Counted from the stretch's first letter, positions 1 through 8,551 are shown. The stretch is DNA of 64,000 nucleotides from Labedaea rhizosphaerae (GCF_004362825.1 NZ_SNXZ01000010.1:26406-90405), one strand, 5' to 3'. A program made the numbers and translations. The notes: generated by a model from the sequence alone, not told the origin.

Positions 1-108
1 CGAACCTAGCGCTGCTAGCGAACCTAGCGCTGCTAGCGAACCTAGCGCTGCTAGCGAACCTAGCGCTGCTAGCGAACCTAGCGCTGCTAGCGAACCTAGC
101 GCTGCTAG
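1..108 (+). repeat. 18-bp tandem repeat, six copies, translated within scpB
   Basis: Six perfect copies of an 18-bp unit (GAACCTAGCGCTGCTAGC read from base 2) fill the first 108 bases and probably continue to the left of the window. In the scpB frame each unit reads Glu-Pro-Ser-Ala-Ala-Ser. Inside each unit CTAG recurs every 9 bp, the same spacing as in the intergenic hairpins at 2911-3363. The array ends where an acidic, Ala/Gly/Glu-rich linker begins. Confidence 0.95.
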
Positions 109-940
109 CGAACCCGAAGCCGGAGCTGCGGCGGCCGAGTCCGCCGAAGGCGGCGTGCCCGAGTTGGCGGATTCTGGCGACGATGCCGGGTCCGCTGATG
201 AGGTCGGCACAGCCGAGGAGGCCGAGTCTGCCGCCGGCGCTGAGTTTGCCGCTGGCGCCAAGCCGGGTGATGGCACCGAATCGGCCGAGGGCGCCGAGCC
301 TGCCGATGGCACTGATGGCACCGAGTCCGCCGGATCTCTTGCCGATGTTCCGGAAGCCGCCGCCGGACCCCTGCCGGTGGCCTCCGACTTGCCCGACCTC
401 ACCAACGACCGCGACCTGCAGGGCGCGGTCGAGGCGCTGCTGCTCGTGGTCGATTCGCCGATCGAGGTGGAGGCCATCGCCGATGCCCTGGAGGAGCCGG
501 TCGAGCGCACCCGCGAGGTGATCGAGCGCATCGCCGAGCGCTACACCGAGGCCGGCAGCGGCATCGACCTGCGACGCACGGGCGGTGGCTGGCGGTTCTA
601 CACGCGCGATCGGTTCGCGCCGTTCGTGGAGAAGCTGCTCCTCGACGGCCAGCGCGCCAAGCTCACCCGGGCCGCCCTCGAAACCCTCGCCGTGATCGCG
701 TACCGCCAGCCGGTCACCCGGTCGCGGGTGGCGGCGGTCCGCGGCGTCAACGTCGACGGTGTCATCCGCACGCTGCTCGCCCGCGGCCTCATCGAGGAGA
801 CCGGCACCGACCAGGAAACGGGCGGCAACCTCTACCGCACCACGGAATTGTTCCTGGAGCGCCTCGGGTTGTCGTCGTTGGAAGACCTGCCCCCGCTGGC
901 GCCGCTGCTCCCCGAAGTGGACGCGATCGACGACATGTGA
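2..940 (+). CDS. scpB: Segregation and condensation protein ScpB (5' end outside window)
   Basis: ScpB is the winged-helix partner of ScpA in the Smc-ScpAB complex that compacts and segregates the chromosome. The conserved core starts near base 398 and contains the family signature LETLAVIAYRQPVTR followed by an RGV motif and the second winged helix. The frame is open without a stop from base 2, so the start lies upstream of the window; a GTG at 155 is in frame but internal. The N-terminal part is an unusual extension: six EPSAAS repeats, then a long Ala/Gly/Glu/Asp-rich segment that is almost certainly disordered. ScpB in model bacteria is about 190-200 residues and lacks this. The pseudouridine synthase gene follows after 88 bp, the common scpA-scpB-rluB order. 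Confidence 0.93.
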   Translation, partial: EPSAASEPSAASEPSAASEPSAASEPSAASEPSAASEPEAGAAAAESAEGGVPELADSGDDAGSADEVGTAEEAESAAGAEFAAGAKPGDGTESAEGAEPADGTDGTESAGSLADVPEAAAGPLPVASDLPDLTNDRDLQGAVEALLLVVDSPIEVEAIADALEEPVERTREVIERIAERYTEAGSGIDLRRTGGGWRFYTRDRFAPFVEKLLLDGQRAKLTRAALETLAVIAYRQPVTRSRVAAVRGVNVDGVIRTLLARGLIEETGTDQETGGNLYRTTELFLERLGLSSLEDLPPLAPLLPEVDAIDDM

Positions 941-1028
941 GCGCAGCGCTGGCGGGAAGCGGTGGCCCACCTGGCTCGTTGATACTCTGCGTTGTTCCTA
1001 CATTCCGCAGCACCAGCAGGGAGAAACG

Positions 1029-1772
1029 ATGTCCGACGGACCCGCACCGGAGGGCGTGCGCCTGCAGAAGGTGCTCGCCAAGGCCGGGGTCGCGTCGCGG
1101 CGGGTGGCGGAGGAGATGATCGTCGAGGGGCGGGTGAGCGTCGACGGGCGCACGGTCACCGAGCTCGGGCGGCGGGTCGATCCCGAGACCGCCGTCATCC
1201 GGGTCGACGGGACGCGGATCATCGTGCGGGACGACCTGGTCTACCTCGCGTTGAACAAGCCGCGCGGCGTGCACTCCACGATGACCGACGACCGCGGGCG
1301 ACCCTGTGTCGGCGACTACGTGCGTGAACGCGGCGACCGGCTCTTCCACGTCGGCCGCCTGGACGCCGACACCGAGGGGCTGCTGCTCCTCACCAACGAC
1401 GGCGATCTCGCGCACCGGCTCATGCACCCGTCCTACGAGGTCTTCAAGACCTACATGGCCGAAGTGCCCGGGCCGATCCCGCGCGACCTCGGCCGCCGGC
1501 TGCGTGCAGGCGTCGAACTCGAGGACGGTCTGGCCACGGCCGACAAGTTCCGCGTGATCGACATGACCGCGGGCAAGGCCATGGTCGAGGTCGTGCTGCA
1601 CGAGGGACGCAAGCACATCGTGCGCAGGCTGCTCGCCGAGGTCGGGCACCCGGTGCGCCGGCTGATCCGCACCAAGATCGGCGACGTGGCGCTGGGCAAC
1701 CAGCGGCCCGGCTCGATGCGCGCCCTGAACAACGAGGAGATCGGCTCGCTCTACGCCGCGGTGGACCTGTGA
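1029..1772 (+). CDS. rluB: Ribosomal large subunit pseudouridine synthase, RsuA/RluB family
   Basis: 247 residues. An N-terminal S4 RNA-binding domain (about residues 8-70) is followed by the RsuA/RluB/RluE/RluF catalytic domain. The active-site motif GRLDADTEGLLLLTND is present, with catalytic Asp112. The enzyme should isomerise a uridine in 23S rRNA (RluB-type, inferred from the scpB neighbourhood). The ATG at 1029 is chosen because a GGGAG ribosome-binding site lies 5 bases upstream and the S4 domain begins right after it; the frame is open further upstream but without similarity. Its TGA overlaps the GTG of the next gene (GTGA), so the two are translationally coupled. Confidence 0.93.
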   Translation: MSDGPAPEGVRLQKVLAKAGVASRRVAEEMIVEGRVSVDGRTVTELGRRVDPETAVIRVDGTRIIVRDDLVYLALNKPRGVHSTMTDDRGRPCVGDYVRERGDRLFHVGRLDADTEGLLLLTNDGDLAHRLMHPSYEVFKTYMAEVPGPIPRDLGRRLRAGVELEDGLATADKFRVIDMTAGKAMVEVVLHEGRKHIVRRLLAEVGHPVRRLIRTKIGDVALGNQRPGSMRALNNEEIGSLYAAVDL

Positions 1773-2914
1773 CCTGGATCGAGCCCATCGCCCGTGGCTG
1801 GGTGGTCCGCGGTGAAGTCCCCGGCCCCGACGTGGACGAGTTCGCCGACCCGGTCGCCATCACCGGTGCCCTCGCGACGGGGATCGGCGGTCTGCTCGCG
1901 GTGCAACACCCGCAGCGGACTCCGGCGGCGTTGGCCAAAGGCGCGACGTTGGACGAAGCGCTCCCCGCCGCGCGAGAAGCGTTGCACGCTCTGCGTGACG
2001 AGCACTACGACGAAGTGTCCAATGTGGTCGCCTTGTACCAAGTGGACGGTCCGGACGCGTCGGCGTGCGGCCTGCTCTGCCTGGTCGACCCGGCCGCGGT
2101 CGACGTCGACGGCACCCTGCGCGTGCGGCACAGCGAAGAGGTCTACCCGGCCGTGGTCGCTGAGCGTGCCGCCGCGCTCGCCGGGCTCGGCTGCGCGACC
2201 AGCGCCGCCATGCTCGTGCCCGTGACCGATGGCGACGTGCTGACCGAGGCGGTCACCGCCGCCATCGGACGCGCGGGATCGCCTGCCGTGCAGGCAAAAG
2301 ACGCAGCCGGTCGGGCGCACCGGCTTTGGCTGCTCGGCCCCGGCGGCGAACGCCAGGCGCTGCTGGAGCTCGCGGGCAGGCGCCCGCTCCTGGTCGCCGA
2401 CGGCAACCACCGCGTGGCCGCGGCGTCGGGCACCGGCAAGCTGCTCGCGTTGATCACCGGCGGGCCGGACCTGCGGATCGGCGCGTTCCACCGGGTGCTG
2501 GCCGGCACCGGCAAGACGCTGGCGGATCTCGAGAGGGCGTGGCGTGCCGCCGGGCTGACCGTCGACCCGGCGGGGGAGCCGCGGCCGGGAGTCGTGGTGG
2601 CGCGCGCCGGCGACGGTGCGATCGAGGTCGTGTTACCGGTCCCCGACGGGCCTGGCCCGCACATCGACCACGCGACCGTCGAGCGGGTCCTGCTCGCCGA
2701 CGCGCTCGGCCTCGACCCGGAAGGCGACCACGTCCGCCCGATCCCGGCCGGTGCCGATCCCGGTCCGGACGCGGACGCGCTGCTGATGCTGGCCCCGGTG
2801 TCCTTGGCCGAGCTGCTCGCGGTCCACGCGGCCGGACGCACGATGCCGCGCAAGTGCACGTACTTCCAGCCCAAGCCCCGCAGCGGCCTGCTCCTCGCCG
2901 ACCTGCATCTCTAG
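1769..2914 (+). CDS. DUF1015 family protein
   Basis: 381 residues, close to the usual length of the family. Hallmarks are the HPQRT segment near the N-terminus, the VADGNHRVAAAS motif (the family's ADGxHR signature) and a C-terminal PRKCTYFQPKPRSGLL motif. The molecular function of DUF1015 is not established. The GTG start overlaps the rluB stop codon. The stop codon TAG is itself part of the first CTAG of the downstream hairpin array, so the repeats begin exactly at the end of the gene. Confidence 0.85.
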   Translation: MTWIEPIARGWVVRGEVPGPDVDEFADPVAITGALATGIGGLLAVQHPQRTPAALAKGATLDEALPAAREALHALRDEHYDEVSNVVALYQVDGPDASACGLLCLVDPAAVDVDGTLRVRHSEEVYPAVVAERAAALAGLGCATSAAMLVPVTDGDVLTEAVTAAIGRAGSPAVQAKDAAGRAHRLWLLGPGGERQALLELAGRRPLLVADGNHRVAAASGTGKLLALITGGPDLRIGAFHRVLAGTGKTLADLERAWRAAGLTVDPAGEPRPGVVVARAGDGAIEVVLPVPDGPGPHIDHATVERVLLADALGLDPEGDHVRPIPAGADPGPDADALLMLAPVSLAELLAVHAAGRTMPRKCTYFQPKPRSGLLLADLHL

Positions 2915-3363
2915 CAGAGCTAGCTTTCCTAGCACTGCTAGACATCGCCTCATGTTTGGCGGATGGCAAAACCGTTGAAGCCGATCGGCCCATGGCTAGC
3001 AAAGCTAGTTTTCCTAGCACCGCTAGGTATGGCCCCTTGCTCGGCCGGTGGCAAAGCCGTTGAAGCCGATCAGCCATAGCTAGCAATGCTAGTTTTGCTA
3101 GCTTTGCTAGCTTGAGGCCCGCGGCTGAGGCCCGCGGCTGAGGCCCGCGGCTGAGGCCCGCGGCTGAGGCCCGCGGCTGAGGCCCGCGGCTGGTCGGTGG
3201 GTGGCGGAGTCCATTTCTTGGCGGCGCTAGCAACGCTAGTTTTGCTGGCAACGCTAGTTTGCTAGCGCTGCTAGATATAAGCGCGGCTCGGGGTGGGCGA
3301 CCGGCAACGCCTTGCAGGCAATTCCAGGCGGCTAGCAACGCTAGGTTTTCTAGCGATGCTAGC
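2911..3363. repeat. Array of CTAG-rich hairpin repeats filling the gap between convergent genes
   Basis: Five imperfect hairpins at about 2911-2941, 2995-3026, 3079-3111, 3226-3274 and 3331-3363, each built from GCTAG or CCTAG blocks spaced 9 bp apart, with a T-rich loop. Arms match at about 10-13 of 13 positions; for example CTAGCAGAGCTAG pairs with CTAGCACTGCTAG. The first three sit at an exact 84-bp spacing because the sequence between them is also repeated (GTTGAAGCCGAT block), giving an 84-bp tandem duplication. The array lies between the 3' ends of the DUF1015 gene and the convergent acetyltransferase gene, so bidirectional transcription termination is plausible. No gene is seen in 2915-3395. 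Confidence 0.9.
3114..3191. repeat. 13-bp tandem repeat, six copies
   Basis: Six perfect tandem copies of GAGGCCCGCGGCT. It lies inside the CTAG hairpin array, between its third and fourth hairpins. Each unit contains the palindrome CCGCGG. A perfect minisatellite like this suggests recent slippage and could vary between strains. Confidence 0.95.
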
Positions 3364-3395
3364 AATTCAGCGCACCCACCACAGACCAGCGAGCC

Positions 3396-3959
3396 CTACG
3401 CGCCAGCCTCAGCCAATGCGCGCCACTCGTCAGCAAGCACCGACCACACCTCGGTGTCGTGCCGTACGCCGTGGTGGAGGTAGTTGCCCCGCAACACGCC
3501 ATCCAGCTTCATGCCCAACCGGCGAGCCACCGCGATGCTCGCCTCGTTGCCTGACGCTACCCGCCACTCGACCCGGTGGATCCCCCGCTCCCGCACCGCC
3601 CAGTCGATGATCACCCGCGCGGCCCGGGTCACGAGACCCTTGCCCACGGCCGACGGCTCCAGCCAGCAGCCCGCCTCGGCCGTGCCCTGCTCGACGTCCA
3701 TCGTGCGGAAGAGCACCCCGCCGACGAGGGTGCCGTCGAGCCAGATGCCGTAGATGCGCCCGGTGTCGGTGGCCGCTTTGTCCGCGTAGTTCCGCAGGAC
3801 TGCTTTGCTCGCGGCCAGGTCGGCCACCGCGTCGGCCAGGCCGATGAACCGGCCGATGAACTCGCGGCCGCGGTCGACGTGGGCCAGGAACTCGGCAGCG
3901 TGCCACGGCTCGAGTGGCCGCAGCACGGCACCGTCGGCGCCCAGGGAGAGTTCGAACAC
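3396..3959 (-). CDS. GNAT family N-acetyltransferase (RimJ/RimL type)
   Basis: 187 residues. The fold is recognisable from the opening LRPLEPWHAAEFL strand-helix, the central GGVLF strand, the acetyl-CoA binding region around GCWLEPSAVGKGLVTRAA, and the closing ARRLGMKLDGVLR segment, as in RimJ/RimL ribosomal-protein N-acetyltransferases. The substrate is unknown. The frame stays open upstream to 4154, but that part lies antisense over the MFS gene and has no similarity; the GTG at 3959 starts just before the domain. A TATACA hexamer about 8 bp upstream of this GTG would suit a leaderless transcript. Divergent from the efflux gene. Confidence 0.82.
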   Translation of the reverse strand: MFELSLGADGAVLRPLEPWHAAEFLAHVDRGREFIGRFIGLADAVADLAASKAVLRNYADKAATDTGRIYGIWLDGTLVGGVLFRTMDVEQGTAEAGCWLEPSAVGKGLVTRAARVIIDWAVRERGIHRVEWRVASGNEASIAVARRLGMKLDGVLRGNYLHHGVRHDTEVWSVLADEWRALAEAGA

Positions 3960-4014
3960 CCGGCGGACTGTATAGCGCCGAAGCGTGTCGGTGGACCGGG
4001 ATACCGTTCGCCCC

Positions 4015-5397
4015 ATGACCGATGAGATGACCGGCACGCAGCGGCTGACGTTGACGATCGCCATCCTGGCCTCGTTCGTCAGCGGGCTCGACGGGTTCAT
4101 CGTGAACGTGGCGCTCCCGGCCATCAGCGGCGACCTCGGCGGCGGGCTCAGCACGCAGCAGTGGACGGTCGACGCCTACCTCATCACCCTCGGCTCGGTC
4201 ATCCTGATCGCCGGGTCGCTCTCGGACCTGTTCGGGCGCAAGCGAATCCTCGTCATCGGGCTCTACTGGTTCGGCATCACGTCGGGGTTCTGCGCGCTCG
4301 CGCAGAACGGCGTCATGCTGATCATCGGCCGGGCGTTGCAGGGCATCGCGGGCGCGATGCTGGTGCCGAGTTCGCTGGCGTTGATCGTCAGCGCGTTCAG
4401 CGGTGCCGCCCAAAGCAAGGCGATCGGCACGTGGACGGGCTGGACGACGATCTCCGCGGTGATCGGGCCGCTGCTCGGCGGGCTGCTGGTCGGCATCGCG
4501 TCCTGGCAGTGGATCTTCGCGATCAACGTCGTGCCGGTCGCGGTCACGCTGTACATGTTGCGCGGGCTCGAACTCCGCGAGGTGACCCGCAGCGAGACGA
4601 AGGTCGACCTGCCCGGCGCGATCCTCTGCGCGATCGGCCTCGCCGGCCCGGTCTACGCCCTGATCGAGGAGCCGAGTCGCGGCTGGCGTCACCCACTGGT
4701 CTGGGTACCGCTGATCGTGGGCGGCCTGGTGTTCCTGGCGTTCCTCTGGGTCGAGCGGCGCACGCGCGCGCCCATGCTGCCGCTGTCGATGTTCCGGGAG
4801 CGCAACGTCGCGTTCGGCAACCTCGCCACCATCGCCATCTACGCGGGCTTGACGATCGCCACGTTCATCGTCGTCATCACGCTGCAGCAGGTGGCGCACT
4901 ACAGCGCGCTGGTCGCCGGTTTCGTGATGGTGCCGGTGACGGCGATCATGTTCGTCGGGTCGGGCCGGTTCGGCGCGCTCGCCGGTCGCTACGGGCCGCG
5001 GTTCTTCATGACCGCGGGCCCGCTCGTCGGCGCGGCCGGGTTCCTGCTGATGCTGGTGACGCGCGAGGACATGAACTACTGGACCCAGTTGCTGCCGGGC
5101 ATCCTCGTCTTCGGGCTCGGCCTCAGCATGACGGTCGCGCCGTTGACGTCGGCCATCCTGGGCAGCGTCCCCGAGGAGACCGCGGGCATCGCGTCCGCGG
5201 TGAACAACGCGGTGGCGCGGGTCGCCGGGCTGGTCGCGGTCGCGCTGACCGGGCTCGTCACGGGCCCCGTGCTCACCCTGGCCGGGTTCCACCGCGCGCT
5301 GGTGCTCATCGCCGTGCTGCTCGTCGCGGGCGGGGTGGTCTCGTGGTTCGGGATCGTCAATCCCGAGCGGGCCACACCAGCGCCTGACAGACGATGA
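4015..5397 (+). CDS. MFS drug efflux transporter, DHA2 (EmrB/QacA) type
   Basis: 460 residues with about 14 hydrophobic segments, the DHA2 topology. The sequence shows the opening motif DGFIVNVALPAI, motif A (GSLSDLFGRKR) between helices 2 and 3, and the QGIAGAMLVPSSLALI motif of helix 4. It should export drugs or small hydrophobic compounds against the proton gradient. ATG 4015 is preferred to the in-frame upstream GTG at 3985 because the canonical short cytoplasmic N-terminus follows it. The last 41 bp overlap the convergent DUF1737 gene. Confidence 0.88.
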   Translation: MTDEMTGTQRLTLTIAILASFVSGLDGFIVNVALPAISGDLGGGLSTQQWTVDAYLITLGSVILIAGSLSDLFGRKRILVIGLYWFGITSGFCALAQNGVMLIIGRALQGIAGAMLVPSSLALIVSAFSGAAQSKAIGTWTGWTTISAVIGPLLGGLLVGIASWQWIFAINVVPVAVTLYMLRGLELREVTRSETKVDLPGAILCAIGLAGPVYALIEEPSRGWRHPLVWVPLIVGGLVFLAFLWVERRTRAPMLPLSMFRERNVAFGNLATIAIYAGLTIATFIVVITLQQVAHYSALVAGFVMVPVTAIMFVGSGRFGALAGRYGPRFFMTAGPLVGAAGFLLMLVTREDMNYWTQLLPGILVFGLGLSMTVAPLTSAILGSVPEETAGIASAVNNAVARVAGLVAVALTGLVTGPVLTLAGFHRALVLIAVLLVAGGVVSWFGIVNPERATPAPDRR

Positions 5398-5560
5398 CGC
5401 TGTTGCCGTCGAACGTCGCGGTCGGGCCGCCGTGCAGCTCGAACCCGAGGGTCATCGCCTCGCTGACGCGGCGGCAGAAGTTCTCGTCGTCGGGCCCGGA
5501 CAGCAGACGGTAGCGGGGCAGGCCGTTGGGCGGCGGCTGCGGAAATCCGGATCCGGTCAC
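5357..5560 (-). CDS. DUF1737 domain-containing small protein
   Basis: 67 residues. The body matches DUF1737: YRLLSGPDDENFCRRVSEAM, then GFELHGGPTATFDG and a closing QALVW segment. Function unknown. Its 3' end overlaps the end of the convergent efflux gene by 41 bp; the family match argues that the overlap is genuine rather than a spurious ORF. Confidence 0.8.
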   Translation of the reverse strand: MTGSGFPQPPPNGLPRYRLLSGPDDENFCRRVSEAMTLGFELHGGPTATFDGNSVIVCQALVWPARD

Positions 5561-5581
5561 AGCACCGATCTTGCCACGCGA

Positions 5582-6751
5582 TCAGGCGGGTTGGCGCCTG
5601 CGCAACGCGGTCGCCAGCGGCTCCACGAACCGTGCGGTCAACGGCCCGATGATCGCCATCAGCAGCACGTAGGCGGTGGCCAGCGCCGCGAGTTCGTGCG
5701 CGACCGCGCCTGCGGCCACCGCGAGCCCCGCGATCACGATCGAGAACTCGCCGCGCGCCACCAGCGCCGCTCCCGCACGCGCCCGGCCCATCCGCCCGAT
5801 CCCCTGGCGCGCCGCCGCCCACCAGCCGGTCACGACCTTCGTCAGCGTCGTCACCACCGCAAGGAGCACGGCCGCGACCAGCACCGGCGGGATCGTGCTC
5901 GGGTCGGTGTTCAGGCCGAACACCACGAAGAAGAGCGCGGCGAACAAGTCGCGCAACGGTTCGAGCATGCGCGTCGCGTTCTCGGCCGTCGAGCCGGAGA
6001 TCGCGATGCCGAGCAGGAACGCGCCGACCGCGGCCGACACCTGCAGCTGCGCGGCGACCCCGGCGACCAGCAACGCGGCGCCGAGCACGCGCAGGAGGAA
6101 CACCTCGGGGTCGGGACTGTCCACGATGGCCGACACGATCCGGCCGAACCGCAACGCGATCACGAGCACGATCGTGATCACGACCAGCGACACACCCACG
6201 GCGGTCAGGCCGCCGATCAGCGTCGCACCGGCCAGGACGGCGGTGAGGATCGGCAGGTACACCGCCATCACGAGGTCCTCGAACACCAGCACCGACAACA
6301 CGACCGGTGTCTCGCGGTTGCCCAGCCGGCCGAGCTCGCCGAGGACCTTCGCGATGATCCCCGACGACGAGATGTAGGTGACCCCGGCCATCGCCAGCGC
6401 GCCGACCGGTCCCCAGCCCAGGATCAACGCGCACGCGGCGCCGGGCAGCCCGTTGAGCACCAGGTCGACCAGCCCCGCGGTCCACGAGCGGCGCAGCCCG
6501 GTGAAGAGTTCGTCCGCGCTGTACTCCAGGCCCAGCAACAGCAACAGCAAGATGACGCCGATCTCGCTGCTGAGCTGGGCGAACTCGTCGATGCCGTCCA
6601 GCGGCAGCAATCCGCCGCTGCCGAAGACGAGCCCGCCGATCAGGTACAGCGGGATGGGGGAGATGCCGACCTTCCACGCCAGCTTGCCGAGCATGCCCAA
6701 GCCGAAGAACACGGCTCCGAGCTCGATCAGGGAGACCGCGGTGTGCTCCAC
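5582..6751 (-). CDS. Cation:proton antiporter, CPA2 family (KhtU-like)
   Basis: 389 residues, strongly hydrophobic, 11-12 predicted membrane helices. The CPA2 signature is visible in LYLIGGLVFG, in LLLLLLGLEYSADEL, and in the helix with SSSGIIAKVLGELGRLGNRE. It lacks its own C-terminal RCK domain; that function is supplied by the preceding gene, whose stop lies 5 bp before this GTG start. The pair corresponds to Bacillus KhtT-KhtU, a potassium/proton antiporter with a separate RCK-C subunit. Ion specificity cannot be read from sequence alone. Confidence 0.88.
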   Translation of the reverse strand: MEHTAVSLIELGAVFFGLGMLGKLAWKVGISPIPLYLIGGLVFGSGGLLPLDGIDEFAQLSSEIGVILLLLLLGLEYSADELFTGLRRSWTAGLVDLVLNGLPGAACALILGWGPVGALAMAGVTYISSSGIIAKVLGELGRLGNRETPVVLSVLVFEDLVMAVYLPILTAVLAGATLIGGLTAVGVSLVVITIVLVIALRFGRIVSAIVDSPDPEVFLLRVLGAALLVAGVAAQLQVSAAVGAFLLGIAISGSTAENATRMLEPLRDLFAALFFVVFGLNTDPSTIPPVLVAAVLLAVVTTLTKVVTGWWAAARQGIGRMGRARAGAALVARGEFSIVIAGLAVAAGAVAHELAALATAYVLLMAIIGPLTARFVEPLATALRRRQPA

Positions 6752-6756
6752 GGGGC

Positions 6757-7239
6757 TCAGCCGTGCTCGAGGAGGTCGGCGGCCGCGGCCAAGCCCTTCG
6801 CCGTGCCGACGACCACCAGCAGGTCACCGCCCGCGAAGGTGAAGTCCGGCCGCGGCGACGCGTGCACCGTGCCGGAGCGGACCACGGCGACCAGGGAAGC
6901 GGCGGTGCGCGTGCGCATGGCCGTGTCGCCCAGCGTGCGCCCGTCGTAGGGCGAGCCGGGGGCCAGCGGGAACTGCTTGGTGGTGACGCCCTGGATGTCG
7001 CTCTGCTGCTCGGCGAGCTGGGCGACCAGCATCGGCGCGCCCAGCAGGTTGGCCAGTGCGCCCGCCTCCTCGGCGCTCAACGGCACCGACGCCGTGCACG
7101 TGTCCGGGTCGTCCACTTTGGACACGATGAGCTCGAAGTGCCCGTCCCGGTGGGCGATCACGCCGATCCGGCGGCCCTCGCGGGTCGAGAAGTCCTGGCG
7201 CGTGCCGATACCGGGCAAAGGGGTCACATCGACGTTCAC
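6757..7239 (-). CDS. RCK-C (TrkA-C) regulatory subunit of the antiporter (KhtT-like)
   Basis: 160 residues, soluble. The C-terminal half is an RCK-C/TrkA-C domain ending in GGDLLVVVGTAKGLAAAADLL, the typical end of this ligand-binding fold. The N-terminal half (about residues 1-75) resembles the N-terminal domain of KhtT-type subunits. GTG start at 7239; the antiporter subunit follows 5 bp downstream, so they form an operon. The expected role is gating the antiporter in response to a nucleotide such as c-di-AMP or to cations (family knowledge, not visible here). Confidence 0.8.
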   Translation of the reverse strand: MNVDVTPLPGIGTRQDFSTREGRRIGVIAHRDGHFELIVSKVDDPDTCTASVPLSAEEAGALANLLGAPMLVAQLAEQQSDIQGVTTKQFPLAPGSPYDGRTLGDTAMRTRTAASLVAVVRSGTVHASPRPDFTFAGGDLLVVVGTAKGLAAAADLLEHG

Positions 7240-7248
7240 GACCCCAGG

Positions 7249-7725
7249 CTAACCCGCGGCGAGCAGTGCGACCGTTTTCGTGCCGCCCTCCGTGTCCTGC
7301 CGCCCCACCTCGGTGAACCCGTGCCGCAGGTGGAAGCGCATCGACCCCTCGTTGGGTGGGCGCACGTTCACCTCGCACGTGACCGGCACCCCGGGCCCGG
7401 CGTGGTCGAACACGGCCTTGTAGAGCGCCGTCCCGGTGCCCGCGCCGCGCCCGGACTCGGCGACGATCACCCGGTCCACGTACAGGAACCGCGGGTAGCG
7501 CGCGCTGAACCACAGGTAGTTCGCGCTGTCGTAGTCGGCGCCCTCGGCCATCGCCAGCACGAAGCCGAGCAGCGTGTCGCCGTCGGTGGCGACGGTGGCC
7601 AGTTCGGCCATGCCGCCCAGTTCGGCGAACCGGCCGGCGTCGAGTTCGTTCACGTTGGGCACGGCGGCGTTGTTGACGGTCAGCAGTTCCGGCAGGTCGG
7701 CCGGGGAGATCGGGCGCAGCAGCAC
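7249..7725 (-). CDS. GNAT family acetyltransferase
   Basis: 158 residues. The acetyl-CoA motif appears as YVDRVIVAESGRGAGTGTALY, and the end CEVNVRPPNEGSMRFHLRHG is typical of GNAT enzymes close to predicted acetyltransferases of the COG3818 type. Substrate unknown. GTG 7725 is chosen because it lies immediately before the first domain strand; a TACACT hexamer (TAnnnT) ends 6 bases upstream, which would give a leaderless mRNA. Divergent from cmk. Confidence 0.8.
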   Translation of the reverse strand: MLLRPISPADLPELLTVNNAAVPNVNELDAGRFAELGGMAELATVATDGDTLLGFVLAMAEGADYDSANYLWFSARYPRFLYVDRVIVAESGRGAGTGTALYKAVFDHAGPGVPVTCEVNVRPPNEGSMRFHLRHGFTEVGRQDTEGGTKTVALLAAG

Positions 7726-7822
7726 AAGCGGAGTGTAAGTCGGGTGCCTGTCCGGGCCGGTCGGGCGACCAGGCAGAATGGAGCGTTGGAAACCCCGTCC
7801 GGCCCGAACTGGAGGAAAGCGC

Positions 7823-8551
7823 GTGGCACCTGGCCAGTTGCGTGGTGTCGTCGCTCTCGACGGGCCCTCGGGCACCGGCAAGTCCACGGTCGCGCGCCGT
7901 CTCGCGGGCAAGCTCGGCGCGGGTTACCTGGACACCGGCGCCATGTACCGGGCGATCACGGTCGCTGTGCTGCGGGCCGGCGTCGACCCGTCCGACGACG
8001 ACGCCGTCGCCGCGATCGCCGAACGCACCGACCTGCACATCGGCGACAGCCCGGCCGCCGCGCAGGTGCGCATCGGCGACGACGACGTCACCGTCGAGAT
8101 CCGCGGGCCCGAGGTGACGCTCAACGTCTCCGCCGTCTCGGCGGTGCCGCGGGTGCGCGAGCTGATGGTCGCCCGCCAGCGGTCGATCATCACCGACGTC
8201 GTGCGGCGGCTCGGCGGGATCGTCGTCGAGGGCCGCGACATCGGCACGGTCGTCGCCCCGGACGCGCCGCTGAAGGTCTACCTGACCGCGTCGGCCGATG
8301 CCCGTGCCGGGCGTCGGACCAGGCAGGACGCCGCGTCCGGGCGCAACGCGACCATCGCCGAGACCCGCAAGGACGTCGAGCGCCGCGACCGGCTCGACTC
8401 CACCCGGACCACCTCGCCGCTGCGCCCCGCGCACGACGCGGTGGAGCTGGACACCACGGCGCTCGACATCAACGGGGTGCTGAACCGGCTGGTCGGCCTG
8501 CTCGACGAGCGCGGGCTGCGGGGGCAAGCCTGTGAGGCCGGTGGCCGGTGA
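7823..8551 (+). CDS. cmk: Cytidylate kinase
   Basis: 242 residues. Phosphorylates CMP/dCMP with ATP. It shows the P-loop GPSGTGKSTVARRLA, the DTGAMYRA substrate motif, the GRDIGTVVAPDA motif and the C-terminal RDRxDSTRxxSPL segment of bacterial Cmk. The GTG at 7823 has a GGAGG 7 bases upstream and starts just before the P-loop strand. The stop overlaps the GTG of the acyltransferase gene, beginning the cmk-plsC-der operon seen in many actinobacteria. Confidence 0.95.
   Translation: MAPGQLRGVVALDGPSGTGKSTVARRLAGKLGAGYLDTGAMYRAITVAVLRAGVDPSDDDAVAAIAERTDLHIGDSPAAAQVRIGDDDVTVEIRGPEVTLNVSAVSAVPRVRELMVARQRSIITDVVRRLGGIVVEGRDIGTVVAPDAPLKVYLTASADARAGRRTRQDAASGRNATIAETRKDVERRDRLDSTRTTSPLRPAHDAVELDTTALDINGVLNRLVGLLDERGLRGQACEAGGR

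Noticed and set aside
3114-3191. 13-bp tandem repeats as iterons of a replication origin
   Set aside because: Very GC-rich, no adjacent initiator gene or AT-rich segment, and located between convergent genes in core chromosome.
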